A stretch of 64,000 nt of DNA from Cladorhizidae sp. MBARI D1340-BT2 (lineage: Eukaryota > Porifera > Demospongiae > Poecilosclerida > Cladorhizidae), in contig JAQNBH010000002.1 in NCBI GenBank assembly GCA_028752905.1, positions 18,632,430 through 18,696,429 on the forward strand, written 5' to 3'. A program made the translations under genes and the position numbers. The notes under the pieces are model-generated. The model saw nothing but the letters and a program-made list of their open reading frames with translations. It was not told where the DNA came from and made no database searches. Shown one piece after another: positions 35,867-45,469 of the stretch. Every line of letters starts with the position of its first letter. Positions within the stretch are counted from its first letter, which is position 1.

Positions 35867-35942
35867 AAAATCACGTTCTCAATTAATCAACTTCAAAATC
35901 ATTCGACATTTTGACTAGATGCTCTAGTCTTCATCAGGAATA
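35867..35942. repeat. Half copy of the foldback family
   Basis: It contains 'gactagatgctctagtcttc', matching one half of the hairpins at 221-352 and 18941-19085. Arm B lacks it at the matching point (about 43858-43866). An ATGG occurs on both sides and may be a target duplication. Confidence 0.6.
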
Positions 35943-36017
35943 ATGGCATTGAAGAGGGGCACTCACCATTGGTCAAGACAATGTTTCTACCAGCTAGATA
36001 ATTAGCATTTTGTACCA

Positions 36018-36730
36018 TGTCAGAGAAAGCCCTGACAGCTGTTAGCGAGGAAGCTGTTAGAGGGGCAACACGTCAGAGGGAGGTATACACTACACACCCA
36101 CAAGTGGCAGGAGACACCCAACAACTCAGAACCAAAACCGCAACTATGGATCATCCCACTTCAACAGCAGAGACCCCTGATTGGTTGGAAAAAGGAACTC
36201 CTGATTGGTCAGATCAGTCTCTGAGGAGAATGATCTTAGGCACAAAACAAGATAAACCGGCTGCCTATAAAAGAACAAGAGACTTCGAAAGAAAAGAGAG
36301 AAGGAGAAGGAGTAATCAACAAGCCGGGAGAAAGAAGGAAAGCCCCTCAACAAACTAACTCCTCAACAAACTGAAGAGAGACTCAGAACTGAGCTAACCT
36401 GGCTCTGTGTAATATATAATTCGGTAGAAAACAATAGGAGTAATGATGTATTGATAGACGTTGTGGTCGTGTACATCATTTTGTTATTGTTGATTATAAT
36501 CAACTTACCTTATACAGAAAAGGAGGGCAGAGGTCTAGAGAGAGAGAGAAGACTCTGGTTGATTATATACTTGGTCTAGATAAGGCTATTGTGAGAGAGT
36601 AGCAATAGTAAGGTCTGGGCGTCAAAGAAAGCGAACCTGGAAAGAGAAGTTGTGCTGAGACTTCTTCTGAAGAATTATATTGTTAGGAAGTAATATTCCT
36701 AGATTGGGAAGAGGGTTCGCCTTTCTCACA
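36018..36730 (+). repeat. 5' LTR
   Basis: It starts TGTCAGAGAAAG and ends GCCTTTCTCACA. It is 713 bp against 691 bp for the 3' copy; differences include an extra block of about 11 bp near the start and an extra 'gttgattataatca'-type segment near 36490. Confidence 0.9.
36266..36273 (+). promoter_or_regulatory. TATA-like box in the LTR
   Basis: TATAAAAG, repeated at 39201-39208 in the 3' LTR. The position inside the LTR is suitable for driving the element's transcript. Confidence 0.5.
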
Positions 36731-36731
36731 C

Positions 36732-36747
36732 TGGTGGCAGTGGTGGG
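36732..36747 (+). promoter_or_regulatory. Primer-binding site
   Basis: TGGTGGCAGTGGTGGG begins one base after the 5' LTR. It shares TGGTGGCAG with the Gypsy element at 44774. The matching tRNA was not identified. Confidence 0.55.
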
Positions 36748-36960
36748 ATTTCGCTGTAATAGGAAATCCCGGACCCAGGCTGTTGTCTAAAGGGATAACA
36801 GGTTATAGCAAGCTAACAAGGGGAAACAGTCCAGGTGTGACACCTAGAGGATTTGTGAATCAATAACCTTGGAAAATTAACTGCTGGGAATTATTATCAT
36901 TTGTTTTTGGTTTGAGTTGTTGTAATTGTTGATTATCTTATCTGTATTGCCTTCGATAGG

Positions 36961-37812
36961 ATGTCAGAGGAAAGACAAGCAATGGAATCACGAAGAATCC
37001 CAACCCATGGAAACTCCGACTTGCCGACACCACAACCTAACCCGCAACCCGACCTAATGGGACGATTTATACTCCAGATGCAGAGGTTGGAGGAAGCTAA
37101 AGATTTGAGGGAGGAGCTACGTGCACAAAGAGCAGAACGGGAATCTCAACAAGCCACGGCTGCGTGGGAGACTCGAATCCTTCAGTTGACTGCTGCAGTG
37201 CAACCACAGCCACTAGCAGTTCCACTACCTCCACCAGTACCGAAATTCACCATCCAAAAATTCCAGGAGGGGACCAATGATATGGGGGCCTTCCTGGAAA
37301 GCTTTGAGGTTACTGCCCGTGCAGGTCGATGGCCAGAGGAACACTGGACTGTGTTCCTCAGAAATTCACTGTCTGGGGCCGGTCTGACAGCAGTTGCTGC
37401 CATGCCAGCCGACCAGCAGGCAGACTATGAGGCTGTGAAAGCAATTCTCCTGAGCGAATACCGGATTTCAGCTGAGACGTACCAACGAAAAACCTTCGAA
37501 ACCCCCTTCGATTCCCATCACCGAGGGGTATGGCTCGGACAGCATCGACAAAGTTTTCGTCAATGGTTAGCAGCATCCCGGGGTGATGCAGAGACGACCT
37601 TCCTCCTAGAAGTAACTCTGAAAAGACTACCTCGTTGGCTCAAGGTTCAAATGCGAAATTTGAACCACCAAACTTACGAGGAACTCACTGAGGCAATAGT
37701 GAGACACCTCGCCAACCAAACAATCATACGAAAGGAAGGAGACTTACCTCTGAGAAGGCCAGAAAACAGGAAACAATTCCCACCCCACCCACTGAGACCC
37801 CAAGGCGAATGA
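36961..37812 (+). CDS. Gag capsid protein of the LTR element
   Basis: 283 codons, intact. The N-terminus is proline-rich and charged, with a coiled stretch at residues 36-60. The SCAN/capsid-like helical domain covers about 95-260 ('GAFLESFEVTARAGRWPEEH', 'LNHQTYEELTEAIVRHL'). The stop overlaps the start of the next frame (ATGA at 37809-37812), so the downstream protease frame is in -1 and could be reached by frameshifting or re-initiation. It should form the particle that packages the RNA. Confidence 0.8.
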   Translation: MSEERQAMESRRIPTHGNSDLPTPQPNPQPDLMGRFILQMQRLEEAKDLREELRAQRAERESQQATAAWETRILQLTAAVQPQPLAVPLPPPVPKFTIQKFQEGTNDMGAFLESFEVTARAGRWPEEHWTVFLRNSLSGAGLTAVAAMPADQQADYEAVKAILLSEYRISAETYQRKTFETPFDSHHRGVWLGQHRQSFRQWLAASRGDAETTFLLEVTLKRLPRWLKVQMRNLNHQTYEELTEAIVRHLANQTIIRKEGDLPLRRPENRKQFPPHPLRPQGE

Positions 37813-38351
37813 GATTTCCTGAACCGAGACGATTCGAGATGGGAACACCCCCACGAACCTCGGTTCCCCCAGACAAGGACATCGAATGTTTCCGCTGTGG
37901 AAAGAGGGGACACATGCGACGTGACTGTAGAGTCAAGATGGAGAAGGCCCACTTTGGTCAGAGCACACACATCCGAACCGACCTCCCAAAGTGGACCAAA
38001 GCAGTACAAATCAATGGAAAACCAGTGACAGCACTTCTTGACACAGGTTGTACGAAGTTAATTCTGCACCCGAGGTGCATACAAGTCAAGGACCGACTAA
38101 CTTGGAAGATTCCGTACACCACTGCCAGTTCCCGGAAGACTTGGTTTCCGGCAGCTCGAATAGAGCTACAAATTGATGAGAAGACTCACGAGTTGGCAGT
38201 GGGCGTCTCAAAGAACATCAACGTTGACATGCTTCTGGGGCAGGGTATCGAAAACTACTACGCGAAGCACTCGAGGAAGATTCAACACAACAACAAGAAA
38301 AGGAGACGAATCAAGTCATGGTGGCCCACACAAAAAGGATCGAGGATCTAG
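37809..38351 (+). CDS. Zinc knuckle and retropepsin protein of the LTR element
   Basis: 180 codons. A CCHC knuckle spans residues 27-40 (CFRCGKRGHMRRDC). The aspartic protease has 'TALLDTGCTKLIL' (DTG at 78-80) and the flap-to-C-terminal 'VDMLLGQGIENY' near 135-150. From about 38258 on, the likely ancestral frame is another one (it reads a charged, Gln/Glu-rich helix), so this frame's C-terminus after 'IENYY' is probably a frameshift product that ends at the stop at 38349. Confidence 0.75.
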   Translation: MRFPEPRRFEMGTPPRTSVPPDKDIECFRCGKRGHMRRDCRVKMEKAHFGQSTHIRTDLPKWTKAVQINGKPVTALLDTGCTKLILHPRCIQVKDRLTWKIPYTTASSRKTWFPAARIELQIDEKTHELAVGVSKNINVDMLLGQGIENYYAKHSRKIQHNNKKRRRIKSWWPTQKGSRI

Positions 38352-38961
38352 AACAAAAGGAGCAGCTGCCTCGAGTGCAGGATCAGATGATGCGAGACTT
38401 GTCAGAGAAGGAGGGACATCATAGACAAGTTGAAGGCCGACATTGAGAAGTACAAGGCTCATGTGATGCGTCAACGACAGCAAAACGATAGCTTCCGAAG
38501 GTCGATAGAAGACTTCAATGAAGAAATGAGAACTCGATTCGAGACATTTCAATCCAATGAGAACGATTTGAAGAGCCACATGAGGATTCTGAGAGACAAG
38601 TTTACAGAGTTGAAGCAGGATTCACAGAGAGAGATCGCCAAGCTGAGTGAAGACAAGAGGCTGCAGAGAAGCAGGGAAGAGTATGACTGCTTGAAGGTGG
38701 TGCAATTGGAGGACATGGCCAAGTACCAGGCAGAGATTGCAGACTTGAAACAGAAGCGGCAAGACAATATCACTAAGCTGTCCACCATGGCTTCCCAGTT
38801 GAGCACTTCTCAGGAGCAGTTGAAATATGCGAGGGAAATGATGCTGCTAGAGAGAAATAATAATGAGATGATCTCTGAGAAACTGGAGGTTGCTGAGCGG
38901 AAGAATGGGAATGCTGATGGCTTATCTCGAGAGTTTGACTCTCGGCTAGAGGAAGGAGGAG
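38258..38961 (+). CDS. Coiled-coil ORF in place of RT/integrase
   Basis: The longest open frame from Met 38430 reads into the 3' LTR and stops at 39293; the element-specific part is about 177 residues. It is an almost continuous charged heptad-type coiled coil ('MKADIEKYKAHVMRQRQQ', 'RTRFETFQSNENDLKSHM', 'QLSTSQEQLKYAREMM') and ends in 'NGNADGLSREF', the motif that normally closes the RNase H region of Gypsy Pol. Sequence at 38258-38410 carries related coil in another frame, so two small compensating indels have split a longer coil once continuous with the protease. No polymerase or integrase motif is present. It might be a captured host segment, an expanded linker or a structural Gag-like function. 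Confidence 0.65.
38949..38961 (+). promoter_or_regulatory. Polypurine tract
   Basis: 'gaggaaggaggag' lies directly before the TGTCAG start of the 3' LTR, the expected plus-strand primer. Confidence 0.65.
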
Positions 38962-39652
38962 TGTCAGAGAAAGCCCTTAGCGAGGAAGCTGTTAGAGGGG
39001 CAACACGTCAGAGGGAGGTAGACACTACACACCCACAAGTGGCAGGAGACACCCAACAACTCAGAACCAAAACCGCAACTATGGATCATCCCACTTCAAC
39101 AGCAGAGACCCCTGATTGGTTGGAAAAAGGAACTCCTGATTGGTCATATCAGTCTCTGAGAAGAATGATCTTAGGCACAAAACAAGATAAACCGGCTGCC
39201 TATAAAAGAACAAGAGACTTCGAAAGAAAAGAGAGAAGGAGAAGGAGTAATCAACAAGCCGGGAGAAAGAAGGAAAGCCCCTCAACAAACTAACTCCTCA
39301 ACAAACTGAAGAGAGACTCAGAACTGAGCTGACCTGGCTCTGTGTAATATATAATTCGGTAGAAAACAATAGGAGTAATGATGTATTGATAGACGTTGTG
39401 GTCGTGTACATCATTTTGTTATTATCAACTTACCTTATACAGAAAAGGAGGGCAGAGGTCTAGAGAGAGAGAGAAGACTCTGGTTGATTATATACTTGAT
39501 CTAGATAATACTATTGTGAGAGAGAAGCAATAGTAAGGTCTGGGCGTCAAAGAAAGCGAACCTGGAAAGAGAAATTGTGCTGAGACTTCTTCTGAAGAAT
39601 TATATTGTTAGGAAGTAATATTCCTAGATTGGGAGGGTTCGCCTTTCTCACA
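38962..39652 (+). repeat. 3' LTR
   Basis: 691 bp, with the same ends as the 5' LTR, followed by the TACCA target duplication. Confidence 0.9.
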
Positions 39653-39657
39653 TACCA

Positions 39658-40805
39658 CATGTCCACGAATCTCGAGCATGACCTTGAGAACTGCAAGAGC
39701 TGTCTTTGGTTTCTGTAGTAACCTGTTTCTATGTTAAGCTATATCCATTAGACTCCCTATGTTGGGAAAAATTGTACAGTAACTTCTAATGGTGAAAAGG
39801 TACACATGCCCACTCTGGGGTGGCTACTTCCAACAATGAGATTGGATAAAAGTCCACTGCAGGCTGCTGATGCTACTGCATATGTGCTCAAACCGGCAGT
39901 GCCTTTTGAGCTTTTGGTGTGTCAACAAGGCTAATCTGTATCTTAGCATCCAATGGTTTGGAGTCAAAGCCAGGAGTCAGTTTGTGATATTCCATGGAGC
40001 AAAGAATACAGCAAAGATGGCTATCAAAGCTGGAAAGGATGTTATCAAGGATAACTTCACTTGGTCAATGATCTATCCAGGAGCAAACTCAAGCAGGCTC
40101 TGAAGTAAAAGCCGAGGTAGCAGTCATAAACATTGACCAATGCAATCGGTGAAAACCTAGAAGCTGATACCCTCTTGTATCCACCCTGCAGCTTCTGTGA
40201 TGCTCTGCCACTTGAGACTAGAATGGCTACACACTACAAATGACTGGCTTCAATGCTGCAGTGCAACTTTACCTGTCACATACCTCAGTTTCAAAGTCAC
40301 GTGATAGGTGAGAAACTCGCTCACTAAAGCATCTCGTTCTTTCACATTTCTTACTTGTTAGAAGACATACTCCCATCAGATATAAATCTAGAGTTCTATC
40401 ATTGATAGCTAATTTTACATATATGTATATGGATGATGGACTGTGTGTTAGAAAAGTTGCCATCAGAGCTTGGAAGGCGCATGCTGCAGCTGAAACCACT
40501 AATATAAAAAGGATGGATGTTGATAGGTATCTCAGGAGGCTGCTTACCAATCCTGCATGGCCTACAAGCTCCTTGTAAATATGGGTGGGTATGTGAACTA
40601 TTCAACCACTAGCTGCTTCCTTTACATAGACATAACCAGAGAAGGAGGAGGTCTTTTCTACTGCAGTTACATGATCCAGGAACACATGTGAAAGACTAGG
40701 GAGCATGTGAGCAGTGGTTATCTTCACACAATACTGCCAACACTATAAGACTAGTAGTGGAATATTTGTCATCTCATTCTGGGGCTACACCAAAATAACC
40801 CACTG
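39658..40805. other. Arm A inner part, no certain gene
   Basis: It pairs closely with 43790-42765. A minus-strand ORF (40269-40550) contains a hydrophobic 'TSILFILVVSAAACA' and its arm B partner (43023-43235) a matching 'ISILFILAISAVACL'. Neither begins with ATG (TTG and GTG), and the two differ by a frameshift after this stretch. A coding role is possible but unproven. Confidence 0.4.
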
Positions 40806-42764
40806 AGACAGCTGTTCACCAGTTAATGTTGTTGGTAGTTGTTGCTGCTGTTGTTATTATTGTTGTGTTGTTGCTGTATTTTTGTGACTTTGTCAATTTA
40901 GTTGTGAAGTCTTACTATATACCATAATGACAAAAGCAACTGCATAATGGAAACAACAACATGACAATAGTAAAAGTAGCAATGACACAAACAGAAGCAA
41001 TGATATAACAACTTAACCAACACTTGCTATATACAAGAGAAACATTATTGCATTGTTCATATGGAGCATCATAATGACTCTTCTTTGCCTAACTCGATAA
41101 ATAACTATAAAATATTAATGTGTTCATGTACACCTAAGTATTGGATGTGACTGTCACTTTCCTCTGGAAAGAGATTGTAATAAAATTCAAGTTCTTTGTA
41201 GAAGTCCCAAAACAGAGCCACTTTCACTTCTTCACTGACAAAAGCAAAATAAGGTTTTACAAAGTTATTTGCTCTCTTTTTTGATTCCCCAAAATAATTG
41301 TCTTGATCTATAAAATACGTTGGTGAGACTCCCAACTTTGCAACAATAAGTGACATTTCTGTTGATATATCCTTAAAGTTCCCATAATAGTGGTAACCAA
41401 CTCTGCAAGGTTGCAGTAGTTCTACCATTGGAGCAAAGTGCTCGTTCAACTCATCATTTGGTGTATCTATGATCCAGCGCAAAAATGACTCAAAATCCGG
41501 ACTTGTTTTGTTGTATTTTTTCAAAATCAAGGACGACCATTCCTTTGCATGAGGTTTAAGTTCTAGTCCAATTATCTTGTCTCTGTAGGCACTCACTAAG
41601 CGATGCAGTGGATTTCTTAGGATGGTAACCTTCCAGTAGTTCTTTAGTCTGTAGAGACGCTGTGTGTCATTTAAGTCCTTGCGTAAAAACGTGGAATTCT
41701 TCATACCTACATCATGAGAAAATAATTACATACGCCCACAGTGTGTGAAGACATGGAAATAGATGGCTGGTTAACATTGACATACATGGATCTTAAGCCC
41801 ATGCAGTGTCAGGGCAGATTTACTCTCAACCCCCACTCCCACCCGCTGAATTCAGGACAGGTTGATTTTTTAGGCAATGGACACCAGCAATTGTAAAATT
41901 TTAAATTGTGTAATGGTGCAGAGAGAACTGCTATTTTGTAGGAGTAATTTTTTTTTGAGTATTTATAATAATTCACCAGCTGCTTGTCTGTGAAGTGTTT
42001 TTATTATTGTTACTTCTTTTCAGGCAGCAGTAGAGAGCTAACTGACAGAAGATGGCATCTGAAGCAAGTAATTCAGGAGTTTCTGCAAAAAGATGCACCA
42101 AAAAGTTAATTTCCCCCTGAACTCTCAAGGGATTCAATTCCAGGTCTGTCACTATCATTAATCAGTTATAGCTAAGTTTGTTACAATCTTAGGAGGACAG
42201 AATAAAAGAGAGCAGTGCAGGAATGACAGAAGAGTAGCTGAGTAGATTAGTGAAGCATATGATTCATCTTGATTACCAAAGAACATTTATGAAAGGAAGG
42301 CTAACCGGAGACAGTTAAAACACAAATCAATTTGACAATTTATGTTCTACAATGTTGGTTCATGAATTGCACATGAACTGAGTTACCATGTCTCAGGTCA
42401 TGTTGCTCTTAAAAGAGCCATACATTAATAGCTAACTGTCCACAATTACTGCCCCCTCCAAACAATTTTTTGAGATACGACCGTGGTCACTATTTCTAAA
42501 AAAAAAAAAACATGTCTTCTCTGTTCCATATTTTGAACCTGGCCTAAACTTTTCTTTGGGTGGAAATCCTGTTGTGCCTATTTATTGCTTTTAGTATTAC
42601 TTTAAGCTAGATTTACATCGTTCAGCTGATAAAATTAAATGTCTCTTTATTATCGGTTATTGAGCTATGTTTCAGCAAGCATTCCTACTTCAGGGTGGGG
42701 GGGATAGACCAGGTGAAGTTTTTCTAAAGCATCCTTTGACCTCTGAAATGAGCTGCACATACAT
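40806..42764. other. Spacer between the two arms
   Basis: Unique-looking DNA of about 2 kb between the arms. It holds GTT-type repeats (40820-40890), the minus-strand sulfotransferase exon, and about 1 kb of upstream sequence (41710-42764) in which no further sulfotransferase exon was recognised. Confidence 0.6.
41105..41706 (-). CDS. Carbohydrate sulfotransferase (HNK-1ST/CHST8-14 type), C-terminal exon
   Basis: Enzymes of this family are Golgi type II membrane proteins that move sulfate from PAPS to sugar chains. The frame (199 codons from the first Met) has the 3'-phosphate-binding motif 'VTILRNPLHRLVSAYRDK' at residues 26-43 (family form RDPxxRLxSAYxxK; here Asp is replaced by Asn). It also has 'NEHFAPMVELLQPC' at 87-100 followed by 'YHYYGNF', where the family has HWxPxxxLCxPC-x-YDxIG/YE. 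It lacks the N-terminal membrane anchor and the 5'-phosphosulfate-binding exon. The Met lies two bases after an acceptor-like 'tttctcatgatgtag', so this is the last exon of a spliced gene, or a retained fragment. The uninterrupted frame favours a real gene. Confidence 0.75.
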
Positions 42765-44064
42765 TAGTTGGGATATTTTGGTGTAGCTCCAGAATAAGAT
42801 GACAAATATTCCACTTTAGTCTCATAGTGTTGGAAGTATTGGACTACTGCTCAAATGCCTCCTTAGTCTTTCACATGTATTCCTGGATCATGGAGATATG
42901 TAACTGTAGTAGAAAAAACCTCCTCCTTCTCTGGTCATGTCTATGTAAAGGAAGCAGCTAGTGGTTGAATAGTTCACATACCCACCCATATTTACAAGGA
43001 GCTGGTAGTCTATGCAGGATAGGTGAGCAGTCTTCAGAGATACCCATCAATATCCATCCTTTTTATATTAGCGATTTCAGCTGTAGCATGCCTTCCAAGC
43101 TCTGATGGCAACTTTACTAACACACAATCCATCAACCATAATTATGTGAAAGAACGAGATGCTTTAGTGAGCGAGTTTCTCACCAATCAAGTGACCTTGA
43201 AACTGACAGGTAAAGTTGCACTACTGCAGCATTGAAGCCAGTCATTTTTCGTGTGTAGCCATTCTAGTCTCAAGTGGCAGAGCATCACAGAAGCTGCAGG
43301 GTGGATACAAGAGGGTATCGGCTTCTAGGTTTCACCGATTGCATTGGTCAATGTTTATGACTGCTACCTCGGCTTTTACTTCAGAGCCTGCTTGAGTTTG
43401 CTCCTGGATAGATCACTGACCAAGTGAAGTGATCCTTGATCACATCCTTTCTAGCTTTGATGGACATCTTTGCTGTATTCTCTGCTCATCACAAACTACC
43501 TCCTGGCTTTGACCCATTGGATGCTAAGATACAGATTAGCATCCTTGTTGAGACACCAAATGCTCAAGAGGCAGGTAACATCAGCAGACAGCAGTGCTCT
43601 TTTATCCAATCTCATCATTGGAAGTAGCCACTCCAGAGTGGGCATGTGTACTTTTCACCATAGGGAGTTACTGCACTTTTTTCAACATAGGTAGTCTAAT
43701 GGATATCGCTTAACATAGAAACAGGTTACCACAGAAACCAAAGACAGCTCTTGCAGTTCTCAAGGTCATGCTTGAGCTTTGTGGACATGTGTTACAAAAT
43801 GCTAATTATCTAGCTGGTAGAAACATTGCTTTGACCAATGGTGAGTGGTCCCTTTTCAATACCGTGTAGCTTGAGGTCAATAACAAGATGACCAAAGAGC
43901 TACACCAGTACAAACCTGCCATTGCAATCTCATGGTAACCACTCAAGGTCTATGGCTACGAGCATGCTCTGATACAAGGAAATGGGTCAGCTGAGCTCAA
44001 CCCCAATACATTTCTCCCACTGCCTATCATCTGGTTACTTCCAGTGTTGCTGATGGTACTGCAT
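42765..44064. other. Arm B inner part, no certain gene
   Basis: It carries the uninterrupted counterparts of arm A insertion sites. The ORF at 43023-43235 (GTG start, directly preceded by a stop) has a hydrophobic 'ISILFILAISAVACL' and then 'NHNYVKERDALVSEFLTNQ', ending near a good donor (ACAG/GTAAAG at 43209). It may be an exon with a signal or anchor segment, but I cannot place it in a family. Confidence 0.35.
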
Positions 44065-44773
44065 TAGTTGGTGTGTAGTCCTACCTGTACTGCCATGCTA
44101 GTTGGTGTGTAGTTCTACCTGTACTGCACATGCTAGTTGGTGTGTAGTCCTACATGTACTGCCATGCTAGTTGGTGTGTAGTCCTACCTGTACTGCCATG
44201 CTAGTTGGTGTGTAGTCCTACCTGTACTGCACATGCTAGTTGGTGTGTAGTCCTACCCGTACTGTCATGCTAGTTGGTGTGTAGTCCTACCTGTACTGCC
44301 ATGCTAGTTGGTGTGTAGTCCTACCTGTACTGCCATGCTAGTTGGTGTGTAGTCCTACATGTACTGCCATGCTAGTTGGTGTGTAGTCCTACCTGTACTG
44401 CCATGCTAGTTGGTGTGTAGTCCTACATGTACTGCCATGCTAGTTGGTGTGTAGTCCTACCTGTACTGCCATGCTAGTTGGTGTGTGGTCCTACCTGTAC
44501 TGCCATGCTAGTTGGTGTGTAGTTCTACCTGTACTGCCATGCTAGTTGGTGTGTGGTCCTACCTGTACTGCCATGCTAGTTGGTGTGTAGTCCTACCTGT
44601 ACTGCCATGCTAGTTGGTGTGTGGTCCTACCTGTACTGCCATGCTAGTTGGTGTGTAGTCCTACCTGTACTGTCATGCTAGTTGCTGTGTAGCCCTACCT
44701 GTACTGCCATGCTAGTTGGTGTGTAGTCCTACAAGTACTGCCATGCTAGTTGGTGTGTAGTTCTACCTGTACT
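44065..44773. repeat. Minisatellite, about 34-bp unit (arm B, homogeneous part)
   Basis: About 20 near-identical copies of 'atgctagttggtgtgtagtc' plus 'ctacctgtactgcc'. It ends abruptly at the LTR of the Gypsy element. Confidence 0.95.
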
Positions 44774-45469
44774 GAGCGAATTAGGATCATAGTTGGATAT
44801 ATAATATATTGTGTCATTATGTTGGTTAGCCAATGAGACTGCAGGAAAACCAAGTGATGGTTAGCCTATTTAAAGGTGGCCAACACATGATTTACTCAGT
44901 TGGCAAGATTTTCTCTGTTTCTCAGAATTGAATTGGTGTAAGAGCTGAAATTCTTATTTACTGACAAGTAGATAGATTTGAACCGCTCAGACTTCTTGTT
45001 AGGAGAAACAACCTAACATCTGGTGGCAGCGAACTTTCGTCCCCCACATCAACTTGACTGATTGTGCCAATCAACTTCAGATTACTCGAATCCCTCTACA
45101 AATCCTCCAACCAACTCCACTACGAAATAGACCACAGACCTTCTGTTCATTACCAGACTCTCCAGACGGATACTCGGCATAAAAAAAGGATAAATCTGAC
45201 CCTACCTTTATCACACTCACAGGTTATGAAACTTGAGACACCAGACAGTCACAAAACAAAGAGCTGTCTAACAAGGAGTCCATCCAATCGACCTCGACCT
45301 TCACCAACAGAGAGCTGGTGATGATGTAGATGTTTGAACGACAATAGGCAGAACCCAACAAGAAAGCAGAAGCAGAGAAGGCAGAGGCAGAGAAACTGAG
45401 CAGGAATAATGCAGGAAATCTGAAGCAGACAAGGCTGAAGCTGATAGAAGATGGACACAGCTCATCGTA

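Larger units (their letters stand above)
36018..39652 (+). mobile_element. Non-autonomous Gypsy-type LTR element with a coiled-coil ORF
   Basis: 5' LTR 36018-36730 and 3' LTR 38962-39652 are nearly identical apart from small indels. TACCA flanks both ends (36013-36017, 39653-39657). The arm B equivalent (about 43781-43800) is uninterrupted. A primer-binding site starts at 36732 (TGGTGGCAGTGG) and a polypurine tract precedes the 3' LTR (38949-38961). The 2.2-kb interior encodes Gag, a zinc knuckle plus protease, and a coiled coil that ends in the RNase H tail motif NADGLSR. No RT or integrase was found. The LTR similarity suggests a recent insertion, presumably mobilised by a relative. Confidence 0.9.
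25185..40805 (+). repeat. Arm A of the large inverted duplication
   Basis: This arm matches the reverse complement of 42765-59545 in the same block order. Example pairs (A with B): 26150-26210 with 58443-58500; 32730-32830 with 56070-56130; 33500-33960 with 55020-55530; 34074-35190 with 49340-48370; the 34-bp array 35190-35660 with 44070-48370; 35670-35870 with 43870-44070; 39660-40805 with 43790-42765. Arms remain alignable by eye with short indels. Private insertions in A are the hAT at 26711, the foldback at 32845, the half hairpin at 35867 and the Gypsy at 36018. Confidence 0.85.

Noticed and set aside
43023..43235. Signal-peptide gene with a partner at 40269-40550
   Set aside because: The hydrophobic stretch is present in both arms, but neither frame has an ATG, a stop lies directly upstream in arm B, and the frames diverge by an indel. 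Kept only as a note.
44065..44773. Regularly spaced 34-bp units that look CRISPR-like
   Set aside because: The units are contiguous without unique spacers and the setting is eukaryotic; it is a minisatellite.
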